This document shows, piece after piece, positions 29,323 to 38,805 of a stretch of 64,000 nt of DNA. The DNA is taken from NCBI GenBank assembly GCA_008690995.1, contig VRMN01000003.1, forward strand, positions 806,001 to 870,000, in the 5' to 3' direction. The notes below the pieces were generated by a model, which saw nothing but the letters and a program-made list of their open reading frames with translations, was not told where the DNA came from and made no database searches. A program made the translations under genes and the position numbers. Source of the stretch: Porphyridium purpureum (Eukaryota > Rhodophyta > Bangiophyceae > Porphyridiales > Porphyridiaceae). Positions within the stretch are counted from its first letter, which is position 1, and each line of letters opens with the position of its first letter.

Positions 29323-31149
29323 TCATTGTCGAGTGCGCGGTAAATAGACAGGAGGCTCAGCCGACACTTCGGGAGGCCGCCTCGCAAGTTCCTCGGTCAG
29401 GTTCTTGCAACCAGTAAACGGAGGCATGTCTTCAATTTGAATCAAGTGGTCTGGAAATACAAACAGCGGCTGGCCACGGAACTCAATTTCGGCCTCCATG
29501 TTTCGCAGATCCGTCCAGCGCCTAATTTTCTCAGCCCGATGCGCTGGGGAGAGCGGCGGTGTTTGCTGCTCATGCAGGCGCTGTGAGAGTGGCAGATCAT
29601 CCTTTGCAGCTGCAGGTGGAGGTGGAGGCAGTGTATGTCGAACGTCAGCCACGATTGCAGCAGGAGGACTTGGATAGCTGAGGGCTGTTCCTGAAGATGA
29701 TGCTGTACTGGCTGCAATCCCTGTTGTCTTTGCCTCCATGCCCTTGACCGGAGATGATGGACCAACGTCCGCAGGTCTACCTCCGCCTGCCGCCATGCCC
29801 TCTGTTCTTTCAATGTTGGCGTGCGCAATCTTTGAATCCTCCAGTTCTGCGTTGGCATCCGTTTCTTGGATGTTTTCTAGATTGTCGTCGTGCAGAGGGA
29901 ACTCTTCCTTCATCCACTTTTCCGTTTCAATTAGTTCCACCTGCCTCTCCTCGAGCGAGTCAATAATCCTAGTGTTCGTTAGGGAGGCATCTGGAGCCCA
30001 TGTGATTCCCTTCTTCCGCGGTAAAACAACAGCCTGTGTGGCTGCTGCCGCTGTGGGAAGCGAGATCGGCGCATTCTGCACCTGGTGAGCATCAGACGAT
30101 ACATGAGCTTTGCTTTCTATCCTTGGCACCATTTTCGGCTTCTTGAGGTTCGCATTCGTTTCATTCGAAGGCCCAAATAGGTCACCATCTGAAACTGCGG
30201 CCCGTATTGGCTCCCTTACTCGCTTCTTCGCCGCAGCCTGCTCCATCCATTCCGTTCGAGCCACGGCTTTCGGAGCATCAGCCGCCGGGCGCACCGCCTG
30301 TCGCGCAGTACTTTGCGCGCTGTTATTGTTCACGCCCTTGCGAACCAAAGGCGGTCCTTTTTGTGGTGCCGAAGGGACACGCTGTGGTTGAGAATTCTTC
30401 ACTTTGTCCTTTTGGGCCTTCTCGGTATTCTGCTGTTTTGAGACTTCTATCCAGCGGTTGTAGAGATCAATCGTCTGCTGCAGCGCTTCTTTGCCATTGA
30501 TATTGAAGAGCTTTAGGGATACTCCCATTTCATTGCAGGCGGCAACCTCTTTTTCGAGAGCGTTTTCGTCCTTAAGTGCCTTACGCGTTCTGTGCACAAC
30601 GGTCAAAAGAAATTTGGCGCGCTTCAGGTCCTGTTTGCTTTTCATTTCTGTCATGGACAGCATTCTAACAACATCCTTAACTCGAGCGTACTTCCGGGGC
30701 TGGTCATTATACCACCACCACATCCACAGAGCCAAAGCACGCAGCTCCAATTCCACCTCCGTCCAATTCTGCATCAGCTGAACAAACTGCTGATGGAATT
30801 TGCAGGCCTTCAGGTCTATAAGAACGGCATAAACCGTGTTACTCATTGTCGTGTACTGCTCGTCGCTAAACCTGGTGCGCAGCTGCGAAATCTCGTCCAG
30901 CGGATCTGCGAGCTCCTTGCCCAACACGGCCTTGATCCGGGCGTTCGCGAGGAAGCATGACAGCGCGCGCTTGAACAGCCACGTATTGATGTCCGACTGG
31001 GTCGCGTCGGGCCACTCATCTCCGCTGTACGCGCCGTCTATCTGCAGCTTCTCGTGCGCTTCGAGCACGGCCAGCGCCAGTTCGCGGAGCTCGGGCTTCC
31101 ACAGCGCGTCCACGCGCCCTTTCCTGTACGCCTCCGCGACCTCTCCCAT
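29323..31149 (-). CDS. PNUTS-like PP1-docking nuclear protein
   Basis: A 608-residue protein. Residues ~5-225 are helical and conserved-looking, with WLFKRALSCFLANARIK and many aromatic helices (LRALALWMWWWYND). They occupy the place of the TFIIS-N/LW-like domain of PNUTS and LUMINIDEPENDENS relatives. A long basic, Gln/Ala/Pro-rich disordered part follows. Residues 380-384 read KGITW within KKGITWAPD, which fits the RVxF docking motif for protein phosphatase 1 and matches the KxVTWP context of PNUTS/REF2-type subunits of the cleavage-polyadenylation machinery. A polyproline stretch and a short C-terminal block FVFPDHLIQIEDMPPF end the protein. Assignment rests on layout and the docking motif, not overall similarity. 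The start at 31149 begins the folded part; the frame is open to 31428. A GTACAGT lies about 170 bases upstream. Confidence 0.5.
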   Translation of the reverse strand: MGEVAEAYRKGRVDALWKPELRELALAVLEAHEKLQIDGAYSGDEWPDATQSDINTWLFKRALSCFLANARIKAVLGKELADPLDEISQLRTRFSDEQYTTMSNTVYAVLIDLKACKFHQQFVQLMQNWTEVELELRALALWMWWWYNDQPRKYARVKDVVRMLSMTEMKSKQDLKRAKFLLTVVHRTRKALKDENALEKEVAACNEMGVSLKLFNINGKEALQQTIDLYNRWIEVSKQQNTEKAQKDKVKNSQPQRVPSAPQKGPPLVRKGVNNNSAQSTARQAVRPAADAPKAVARTEWMEQAAAKKRVREPIRAAVSDGDLFGPSNETNANLKKPKMVPRIESKAHVSSDAHQVQNAPISLPTAAAATQAVVLPRKKGITWAPDASLTNTRIIDSLEERQVELIETEKWMKEEFPLHDDNLENIQETDANAELEDSKIAHANIERTEGMAAGGGRPADVGPSSPVKGMEAKTTGIAASTASSSGTALSYPSPPAAIVADVRHTLPPPPPAAAKDDLPLSQRLHEQQTPPLSPAHRAEKIRRWTDLRNMEAEIEFRGQPLFVFPDHLIQIEDMPPFTGCKNLTEELARRPPEVSAEPPVYLPRTRQ

Positions 31150-31510
31150 CCCGTGCGAGAAGCATGTAGACGCTACCTCGCCGCACTTGCTTCCGTCGGG
31201 CCCGTGTTCTCTCTCTTCGCTCACTCGCGCCTCTTCCCGCCCGCATGCACTCCCACATCGCCCTGCCGCGAAAATAAAAGCGCGCCGTGCCGATCGAAAA
31301 ACGAACTCAGACGGAGGTACAGTGCGTCCTCTTTGGAAGTGTACTTGACAAGGAGCTGCTGCGTGCTCCTCGCGCCAGTCACTGGGAGAGAGAAAGAGAG
31401 TCGTGGCGAAGCAGGTGTTGATGAGCATGTTGATGGTGCCAGGGTATTTACAAACAGGTTAAAAAGGTAAAGAAACCAGACGCGCATGGCTGACATGCGC
31501 GATGCTACTT
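31150..31510. promoter_or_regulatory. Upstream region of the PNUTS-like gene
   Basis: These 361 bases run up to the stop codon of the cysteine-rich protein gene. They hold an A-rich TATA-like AAAATAAAAGCGCG near 31270 and GTACAGT at 31317-31323. A related GTGTACTT lies 14 bases further on. The 93-codon open extension of the PNUTS-like frame crosses it but lacks conserved features. Confidence 0.5.
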
Positions 31511-32572
31511 CTACAAGTCGCAGAAGCAAGTCGGCTTGAACTCGACCGTCACCTGCTCGTCCCCGTCCGCGCGACCTGTCCTGTCCAGGTCTGTCGCGGG
31601 GTTCCCAACATGGTCCTTCCAGTACCACTTGCCAAGGTTCGCAATCTTGTCGTTATTCTCGTCGTACGTCTGCACATTCACACCAAACATCTTGTTCACA
31701 TCGTAAAAGTGCGCTCGGATGCCGCTTCCGTCCCCGAGCAGCGGGCCCAGGCAGAACCCGTCCGACTTGTATACGTAGAACGTGTGCTCGGTCTTGATGT
31801 CCTTGGTCCCGTCGCCGCTGTAGAAATCTGCAGGGTCGTCCATGATCTCAATGTTAAGCGGGTACGACGCAGTCACCCAGCTCTTCACCCTGCGGTTGAA
31901 CTCGTTCTTGTCCGCCTCCAAGTAAAGGTCCTCTCCGATCTGCCAATTGCCGTAGATTGCGCAGAAATGTAGCTCCTCGTCCTGTATCGTGCGCACCATG
32001 CGCACATTCATGAAGTCCAACTCCACCGTGTCGATGCTCGTCGCCTTCGCGTCCTGGTATCCGTACGCCTCGTTCACGCTCACATCGACGGGCACAGCCC
32101 TGATGCATCCCGACTTGACCCCGTCAATGTACACATTTACAAACTTGTTACACACACTGCTGTCCCCGCTCGGCTCGGCCTTGGCGCAAGACGCCCCAGA
32201 TTCCAGGGAGCACTCGACAAGGGCCCCCGCACTCATCAGCGTCGACGACACGGACGAGCTCGGCTTGTCGCACTCAAAGGTCTGCACCTCGCACAACTCC
32301 GTACCAGGGCACCCGCACGAATACCCGTTCTTCTTTGGCATCACGCGGCAGGTACGGTCACCCTCCACCTCCAGCGGAAAATAGTCCTTCTTCGAACACG
32401 TGCAATGTGTGCCGTTGTTCTGAAGGCACGACGCCGTCACGTCTACCCTGTCCACAATGCGCAGCGTGCTCAGCGGATACATCACTGGCGCCGCAATGGT
32501 CTGCTTGCTGGACACCAGCAGCACAATGCCCAACGAGAGTATGAGCCATCCAATTCTGATGCCATTCTTCAT
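31511..32572 (-). CDS. Cysteine-rich secreted or membrane-anchored orphan protein
   Basis: A 353-residue protein with an N-terminal hydrophobic segment (residues 6-22, WLILSLGIVLLVSS) that is a signal peptide or signal anchor. Sixteen cysteines follow, eight of them within about 55 residues (spaced like HCTCSKK ... SCGCPG ... LCEVQTFEC), then pairs in the middle, and CFC at the C-terminus. An even number of cysteines fits disulfide-bonded extracellular folding. NGT is a potential N-glycosylation site. The second half is acidic and beta-rich with many Asp, Tyr and Trp, as in carbohydrate- or calcium-binding wall proteins, but no known domain is seen. The ATG at 32572 starts the hydrophobic leader; the frame is open 34 codons further upstream. 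Confidence 0.75.
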   Translation of the reverse strand: MKNGIRIGWLILSLGIVLLVSSKQTIAAPVMYPLSTLRIVDRVDVTASCLQNNGTHCTCSKKDYFPLEVEGDRTCRVMPKKNGYSCGCPGTELCEVQTFECDKPSSSVSSTLMSAGALVECSLESGASCAKAEPSGDSSVCNKFVNVYIDGVKSGCIRAVPVDVSVNEAYGYQDAKATSIDTVELDFMNVRMVRTIQDEELHFCAIYGNWQIGEDLYLEADKNEFNRRVKSWVTASYPLNIEIMDDPADFYSGDGTKDIKTEHTFYVYKSDGFCLGPLLGDGSGIRAHFYDVNKMFGVNVQTYDENNDKIANLGKWYWKDHVGNPATDLDRTGRADGDEQVTVEFKPTCFCDL

Positions 32573-33427
32573 CTTGTCTCCGCAATAAGCCGTTCGACTG
32601 TCGTCCCCGCGTATGCAAATCGAAGCAACCCTTTCTGTGTCGGCGTCCACAAAACGGAACGTACAATGTTTCAATCACACCGACCTCTTCAGCCTATTCC
32701 AATGCACCTGTTCTTTGTATGCTCTGAGACATGAACTCCTTTGCACCGACTCTCAACACAGCTACGTCTGCGTCTGTCGCCGGCTCTTATAGCCCTTCCC
32801 GTCCGTGGACACGCCGCGGGCGGCCAAACGGCCCCGCAACTCATGTCCAAACACACGACCATCCGCACCAGTTGAGGCAGGGCACTGCAGCAGAATCCCA
32901 ACTGGTTCATGAACTTGCCATGGCCGTCTGCGTTTTGCGTCGCATGCAGATCATGCCGTTCTCCCACACCAACATCGCCTCAGAAGCAAACCGGTTCCAA
33001 TGTTTTCTCAATTGCTGACCTTCTCATGAGCAAATGATCCATGTTTACTATGAATGTCAATGGCCATTCACTGGATTGGATTACTGGAGCAGCTTGTAAA
33101 CGGTTTCGCGGCGCCGCTTGAACGCTCCGTGGCTTTTTGCTCATCTGCAGCATATGCCGCAAGGAGAACACGACAATTGCGACACTTACCATACTTTTAC
33201 ACAACACAGGTGCTACATTGCGCCTTTTCATTTCGATTCAAGTGCCTCTAATCTGGGACGAACGGGACAAAAATACACACGGGAAGCTTGGCAACGCACC
33301 ACAAGAGCTACCCGAGAAATCAAACTATACAGACATGCCGTCGATGCCAAACCAAGATCTTCAGATCCGTTCTGACAACTTCCACCTGTGCAGGAACACG
33401 TCACGAGCTCAAAAGAACCAGCAGCCT
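32573..33427. other. Intergenic region, no gene recognised
   Basis: These 855 bases lie between the orphan protein start and the SMC3 stop, both minus strand. They should hold the promoter of the former and the 3' UTR of the latter. Short frames on both strands have no recognisable content. No copy of the ACTGTAC element was found. Confidence 0.5.
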
Positions 33428-36400
33428 CTAGCCCTCATTATCGAGCTGGATGAATTGAAGTGCCTCCACCTTGGACACGCGCTCAACACCACTCAACTTG
33501 TTACGATGCGTCACACCAAAGCACATATCGGCTGCGTGGACAAACTCGGGACGGAACGTCGTAGTTACAAACTGAGTCCCGCTCGCAGCTTGTGCCTTGA
33601 TTAACTCTGCAACAGCGGCACGATACGTCGAGTCTAGATTCGCGTCAATCTCATCAAACAAGTAGAATGGAGCCGGATCCAAGCGCTGAATGGCAAAGAT
33701 CAGCGTCATGGCGACCAAACTCTTTTGACCACCCGATAGCTGCTGAAGCAGAAACGTCTCACTGCCATGGAATGAAACTTTCATAGCCACGCCTGTGTAA
33801 TTCAGCGGGCCAGACGTCGCCGTCAACGCGTCCTCCTCAACTCCATCCTCAGCGCCTGCTTCCGCAGCACTTTGACCGCGAGCGCGCTTGCGCGCCACTG
33901 CAGGGGTAGCAGTATTAGAAGCAGCGGCCTCGTCACCTCGCAGCATGACAAGCGCCGCCTTGCCGTTTGGGATCATGGTTGCGAAAATTTCTGAGAAGTT
34001 TTTGCTCACGCCGCGGAACGTGCGCAGAATGTCATTCTCCTTACGCTCGTCAAGCGACGCGATCATGGTGTCAATCGCGCGAGCGCCACTTTCGAGCTCA
34101 GTGCGTCTCTGTATGAGCGCGTCCCTCCGCTCAGCAAAGCTCATGTACTGGTCCAGAGCTTTCTTATTAACGTGGCCAAACTGAGCAAGCTCCGCATTGA
34201 CGCCAGCCAGCTGCTTCATGAGGCGACCACTGCTGGTACCGCCTGATGCGCCTCCACTGTACTTTTGCCAGTCCGCGGGGAGCGAGCCCAAGTCTCGAAT
34301 TTTGCGCTCCGCCTCAATCTTCTTCATGGTCCACTTGCTGCGCTGGTTGAACAACGTGTCCATGGTCTCTTGCTCGCGACTCATCTCTTCTTCGAGTGTT
34401 TTGCTCGCGTCTTCGCACCTCTCGCACTCCTTCTCGGCGTCCGCCGCCTGTCGAGTCTTTTCATCCTGCTCTTTGTGAATCACAGCAAGCTCACGGTCCC
34501 ACTCACCGAGCTCATCGATTAAATTTTGCATCAATTCACGCTTTGCACGCAACTCAGATGCGAGGCTTCTATCGGTGGTGGCCCCAGCACCGCCTCCAAA
34601 TGCCCCGGAAGCACTTGTACCGGACCGCGCGACAAGAGCGCGCAGCTCATCGGCACGCTTCTCGAGGTTGTTTTGCAACTCGCTCTGCAGCGCATTCACG
34701 CGGGTTTCGATTTGCGCACGTCGCATGGCTACTTCAGCCAGTCGCACTTCCCTCAGATTCTGAATAGCCGCGCTGGCCTCTGCAAGTGCCTGCTCCTCTT
34801 CGACACTAAGACCGGCAGCTACGGGTGCGCGCGCAGCTGTTGCGCTAGAAACTGCTTCAAACTCGGCGCGCACGCTTTCGCATTGCCGAGCTGCAAGCAC
34901 AATGCCGGCGTCAAGAGTGGTAATGCGCTCCCGTACGGCGTCTACGACCCCTGCGAGGTCCGCTTCGAGGCGCTGCTGCAACTCAATTTCTCGGTGCACG
35001 GCAAGGAGGTCGGAAGAGAGCATGCGTTTGGTAACCTCTAGCTTCTGAAGTTCACCCAACACGGTTGACAGCTCTGACTCCACCTCAAGCACTTTTTGCT
35101 TCGTCTGTGCGCTTGTACGCGAAACATCCACAAGTGCCGCGGAAGCGCGATTCAATTCCGTGGCAGCCTCAAGTCTCCCGGTGCTCGCTTGAGCAAAGCC
35201 GCCCGTCATTGCACCACGCTTGTTTACCTGGTCACCATCCAGAGTCACACAATGCACGTTTTGCTCCGCGGATACAAGCGCCGCTACTTTCACGTCACGC
35301 GCAATCATTGTGCGCCCGAACAACTGCATGAAGACTTTGCGGAGCCGCGCGTCAAAACGAAGTTTCCCAAATAGCGCAATGGCGTCTTGCGACGCAACTG
35401 GAGGGGCGCGGTTCAAAACAGCGTCGGACACGCGGTTCAGTGGAATAAAGGTCACGCGACCAGCCTTCTCGCGCTGCAACACTCGCACCAGATGCGCAGC
35501 TGTCTCGTCAGTATCCACAACCACGTGACTCAGTGTTGCGCCGGCAGCGGTCTCCAGTGCAGTATAGAAACGTGAGTCAACGTCGACCAGCTCGTAGATT
35601 GCACCGTACACTTTGAAGAGCCGCTGCTGCTGCTGCTGCTTCCGACGACGATGATCACCACCACTCGTGTCGTCATCTCCAAACGCATGGATACCGTAGG
35701 GCGCAAACTGGGCCGGGTTCGCTTCGACAGCGCGCCGAATGCACTGGAGCGCTTGCGCAGTCTGATTGCCTAGCGCCGAGCGGAGTGAGCGTTCGGCCTT
35801 GCCTTTGGCGTCTGCAAGCATCGCAATATCGGCGTCGACCTGCGCATCGTTTCGCCATAACTCCTGGCGCTGAGCGTGCGCTTGCGCGCGGCGCTGCTTG
35901 AGTGAGGCGTCTGCACCTGCGAGCTCGTCTAGCCGTGTCTGTATCGAAAGGCGCTGTGCTTCGAGCTCGCTGCGTGTCCCTGGCAACGTTTGCACCCGCC
36001 GCTCCGCCTGTTCCGCCTCGCGGCGCGCTTCCGCAAGTTCTGCCACTAAGCGCTCTCGCTCCTGCTCGGCTTCTGAGAGTTCGCGCTGCAAAAGCACCGT
36101 ACGTTCGCGCTCAGAGCGTCCGCGCATCTTCCGACGACGCTGCTCCGTCGCTCGAAGGTCGAGTGCCCGGGCTTCTCGCTGCGCCAACTCTTCTTCTACC
36201 TCGCGCTCCTCTGCGCGCGCCGCTTCAAAGCCAGGCAGTAGCTGCGTCTCTAGCTCGGACTTTTTTGCAGTGATTCGCCTCTCGATAGCTTCGAGCTCTA
36301 CCTGCGCCACCATGCGTTCCGACTCACCAATGCGCGCAGCTTCTTCTAGCTCCTCGAGCTCGACCTCGGCCGTGGCACGTGCCTCGAGAGACTCAGCGCG

Positions 36401-37282
36401 CCTCTGACTGCACGTGTTCAGACGAAGCTCCAGGCTCCTGAGCTGCGAATGTAAGCGATCTCGAACGGCCGCTTGCTCCTTGAGGTCGCGTTGAAGGTCG
36501 CCCAGCTTGCTGTGGCGCACAGCCACGCGCTCGTGCTCCTGTGCGCGTTGCAGCTCAATTTCCTCAAGGTGGGCGCGGCATGTGTCAAGGTCAAGGCGCA
36601 GCAGAGCGTACTCGAGAGCGCGGCGCTTTTTGTCCAGCCCCTGAAACTTACCAAGCTCCTCTTTCTCCGACTCTAGCTCTGCGATGCGCTGCTCCATGTA
36701 CTCGATGACCTCGCCAATCTTTTCACGCTGGCTGTTTGTTTCCGCCATCAATCGCAGGCTCTCCTCACGCCGCTCGTCATAAACGCGCGTCCCGGCTACC
36801 TCTTTGAGCAGCTCGAAGCGCGCCTCATTCGACATGCTGCACATGGTTGCAACCTTGCCTTGTTGCATAATGTAGTACGGGTTGCTGCGCGAGAAGCCTG
36901 CCGCCTCGAGAAGATTGAATACTTCGGCACGCGTGACGTTCCGTCGATCCAGCACGTACTCGTCCTTCTTCAATCCTACAATGCGCCGTAGCGCGACGCG
37001 GTCCTTCTCCACGGGCAACCGACCCAGCGAGTTGTCAAACACAATCTCGACGTACGCAGAGAGCACGGAGCTCCCGGCGCCCTCGTGGAGCAGCGCGACG
37101 CGCTCCTCTGCGCGCAGAGATCCGTATGCATCTGCTAGCACGAAACGAATGGCGTCGAAGAAGTTAGACTTACCAGAGCCGTTGCGACCCACCACCACAT
37201 TATGCCCGGGCGACAAATCGGTGATCTGCACGGCGTCGCGGTACGACTTGAAGCCGGAAATGGTTATTGACGTGATAAACAT
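33428..37282 (-). CDS. SMC3: Cohesin subunit SMC3
   Basis: A 1284-residue structural-maintenance ATPase that pairs with SMC1 to form cohesin, which holds sister chromatids together. It begins MFITSITISGFKSY. The Walker A GRNGSGKS is at 32-39. The cohesin acetylation pair GLKKDEY has Lys105 and Lys106, the same numbers as in human SMC3, implying an Eco1-type acetyltransferase. Two long coiled coils flank a hinge with YGIHAFG..., AGRVTFIPLNR and NKRGAMTGGF. The C-terminal head has the ABC signature LSGGQKSL, Walker B FYLFDEIDANLD and TTTFRPEF. A short polyglutamine run (GCT/CAG repeat at 35623-35640) lies at the hinge edge, and an acidic and basic insert precedes the signature, as also in animals. 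The frame extends 24 codons upstream of the canonical Met. Confidence 0.97.
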   Translation of the reverse strand: MFITSITISGFKSYRDAVQITDLSPGHNVVVGRNGSGKSNFFDAIRFVLADAYGSLRAEERVALLHEGAGSSVLSAYVEIVFDNSLGRLPVEKDRVALRRIVGLKKDEYVLDRRNVTRAEVFNLLEAAGFSRSNPYYIMQQGKVATMCSMSNEARFELLKEVAGTRVYDERREESLRLMAETNSQREKIGEVIEYMEQRIAELESEKEELGKFQGLDKKRRALEYALLRLDLDTCRAHLEEIELQRAQEHERVAVRHSKLGDLQRDLKEQAAVRDRLHSQLRSLELRLNTCSQRRAESLEARATAEVELEELEEAARIGESERMVAQVELEAIERRITAKKSELETQLLPGFEAARAEEREVEEELAQREARALDLRATEQRRRKMRGRSERERTVLLQRELSEAEQERERLVAELAEARREAEQAERRVQTLPGTRSELEAQRLSIQTRLDELAGADASLKQRRAQAHAQRQELWRNDAQVDADIAMLADAKGKAERSLRSALGNQTAQALQCIRRAVEANPAQFAPYGIHAFGDDDTSGGDHRRRKQQQQQRLFKVYGAIYELVDVDSRFYTALETAAGATLSHVVVDTDETAAHLVRVLQREKAGRVTFIPLNRVSDAVLNRAPPVASQDAIALFGKLRFDARLRKVFMQLFGRTMIARDVKVAALVSAEQNVHCVTLDGDQVNKRGAMTGGFAQASTGRLEAATELNRASAALVDVSRTSAQTKQKVLEVESELSTVLGELQKLEVTKRMLSSDLLAVHREIELQQRLEADLAGVVDAVRERITTLDAGIVLAARQCESVRAEFEAVSSATAARAPVAAGLSVEEEQALAEASAAIQNLREVRLAEVAMRRAQIETRVNALQSELQNNLEKRADELRALVARSGTSASGAFGGGAGATTDRSLASELRAKRELMQNLIDELGEWDRELAVIHKEQDEKTRQAADAEKECERCEDASKTLEEEMSREQETMDTLFNQRSKWTMKKIEAERKIRDLGSLPADWQKYSGGASGGTSSGRLMKQLAGVNAELAQFGHVNKKALDQYMSFAERRDALIQRRTELESGARAIDTMIASLDERKENDILRTFRGVSKNFSEIFATMIPNGKAALVMLRGDEAAASNTATPAVARKRARGQSAAEAGAEDGVEEDALTATSGPLNYTGVAMKVSFHGSETFLLQQLSGGQKSLVAMTLIFAIQRLDPAPFYLFDEIDANLDSTYRAAVAELIKAQAASGTQFVTTTFRPEFVHAADMCFGVTHRNKLSGVERVSKVEALQFIQLDNEG

Positions 37283-37565
37283 AGCGACGCACCGGCCCCT
37301 TGCTCGGCAGATGCAGGGCAACGTGCCCTTGCGCCAGCCGTGCAACCTAGTCACGCTTCGCGCTCGACCACAGTCCCCTCTTTCTCCTCCCCTCGCGGCC
37401 TCATGTGCACGCGCACAAGCGCGTTGCCCTTTTCGGTCTGGTCGAGTTTTTTTTTCTTTCCGGGTTTTCGCGCCAACGCGCGCTCTTTACTACTGAGAGA
37501 TGGCATGAGCATGCCGCATTACGTGCTCATGCAAGATGTGAATGTAATGCCGAATGACATTGGCC

Positions 37566-38660
37566 TCATCTGGCGGGAGATGGCAACGCGGCGACGTAGT
37601 GCGCGAGGCTGGGGAAGACGTGGTCCGGGCGCCGAATGTCAGATGGGTCGAGCTCGGCCAGCTCCTGTTCGGTGGTGCAGCCGGTCAGCACAAGCACGCT
37701 CCCGATGCCCCCGTTCTTGGCAAACAGGATGTCGGTGTCGAGGCGGTCGCCCACCATCATGGCGTCCGCGCGTTCCACGCCAAACTCCGTCAGAATGGTC
37801 TCGATCAGCAGCGCACTGGGCTTCCCAATGACCGCATCCGCCGCACGCCCGGTCGCGCACTCGAGCGCGCCTACCATAGGTCCGGTTCCGGGCATCAGAT
37901 ACCCGCTCGCACTCTTGTCCTGCGCGTCCAGATTCGTCGCAAGGAACAAGGCGCCCTTCTGAACAAAGAACGACGCGTACGACATTTTGGCCATGGAAAA
38001 CTGAAGGTCCCAGCCAATCGCAACCAAATCACACCGTTCCGGAAGCTGCATCTGCTTGTCCTCGTCTGTCCTCTTGCTCATGTCGCTCAAATTTGCGAAG
38101 AGAGCCTCGTCCATCTCGGTGCTTGCGTCATGTCGGAAGCACCGAATACCGACCGACTCAAGCTCTTCGACCAAGCCTGGCTCGCCAATGACGTACGCTG
38201 TCTTGATGTCGCTGTGCTTGCTCTTGACATACGACGCCAGCGCCGAGCCTGACGTCACAATATCATCTGGGCGCGCGTCAATGCCATTTCTCTTCAACTT
38301 TTGCGCATACCCGCGACGGCTAAAGCGCACATTGTTAGTTACAAAAATTGTCCGGATGCCACGCGCCCGCAGCTCCTTGACTGCGTCCGCCGAGCCCTCG
38401 ACGCTGCTTTCGCCGTGCCACAGAACTCCATCTTGGTCAAGAAGGACGCACCGTGGGGCCTTGAGCTCCGGAGACGCCGCGGCTGCCACGACTCCCTCGG
38501 CCGCGCGTTCAGGAGCTCCTACACAACAAGTCACTCGATGCCTACGCCGCCGCACGGCGACAAACACGCTTGGATAGTGTGCGGCTCGCTTTTGAACACA
38601 TGTGCCGCCACCTGTAGCCCTCACATCGAGCGCTCCGATTGCATACTGAAACCCAAACAT
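37566..38660 (-). CDS. PGP: Phosphoglycolate phosphatase, probably plastid
   Basis: A 364-residue HAD-superfamily (C2-cap, NagD-like) phosphatase. It dephosphorylates 2-phosphoglycolate made by RuBisCO oxygenation, the first step of photorespiration. Motif I is LLDQDGVLWHG with nucleophile Asp75 and acid/base Asp77. Motif II is FVTNN. Motif III and IV are seen as the Lys in VIGKPS and in MVGDRLDTDI. The C2 cap carries AIGWDLQFSMAKM... and LFLATNLD. Residues 1-60 are Arg/Ala/Val-rich and nearly free of acid, fitting a plastid transit peptide. The frame reaches a GTG at 38672, but ATG 38660 is the first usable start. NagD-type p-nitrophenyl phosphatases are the alternative; the organellar leader favours PGP. 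Confidence 0.88.
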   Translation of the reverse strand: MFGFQYAIGALDVRATGGGTCVQKRAAHYPSVFVAVRRRRHRVTCCVGAPERAAEGVVAAAASPELKAPRCVLLDQDGVLWHGESSVEGSADAVKELRARGIRTIFVTNNVRFSRRGYAQKLKRNGIDARPDDIVTSGSALASYVKSKHSDIKTAYVIGEPGLVEELESVGIRCFRHDASTEMDEALFANLSDMSKRTDEDKQMQLPERCDLVAIGWDLQFSMAKMSYASFFVQKGALFLATNLDAQDKSASGYLMPGTGPMVGALECATGRAADAVIGKPSALLIETILTEFGVERADAMMVGDRLDTDILFAKNGGIGSVLVLTGCTTEQELAELDPSDIRRPDHVFPSLAHYVAALPSPAR

Positions 38661-38805
38661 CGTCTTCGTCACAATGCTTCCGTCACCGCAGATTCAAAAC
38701 AACCTTCCCGCCATGGGCGTTCAGAAGTTGATGAGTTCGTGGAGCATCAGCCACTAGAAACTCTGATTCCTTCGATTTGAACGGACATTCGAGGTTTTAT
38801 TGAGT

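Noticed and set aside
28632-29417. 261-codon plus-strand frame
   Set aside because: Antisense to the small membrane protein and crosses the promoter with the ACTGTAC pair; no domain.
35623-35640. CTG/CAG repeat as an expansion locus
   Set aside because: Only six units, in frame in SMC3 as a short polyglutamine; ordinary.
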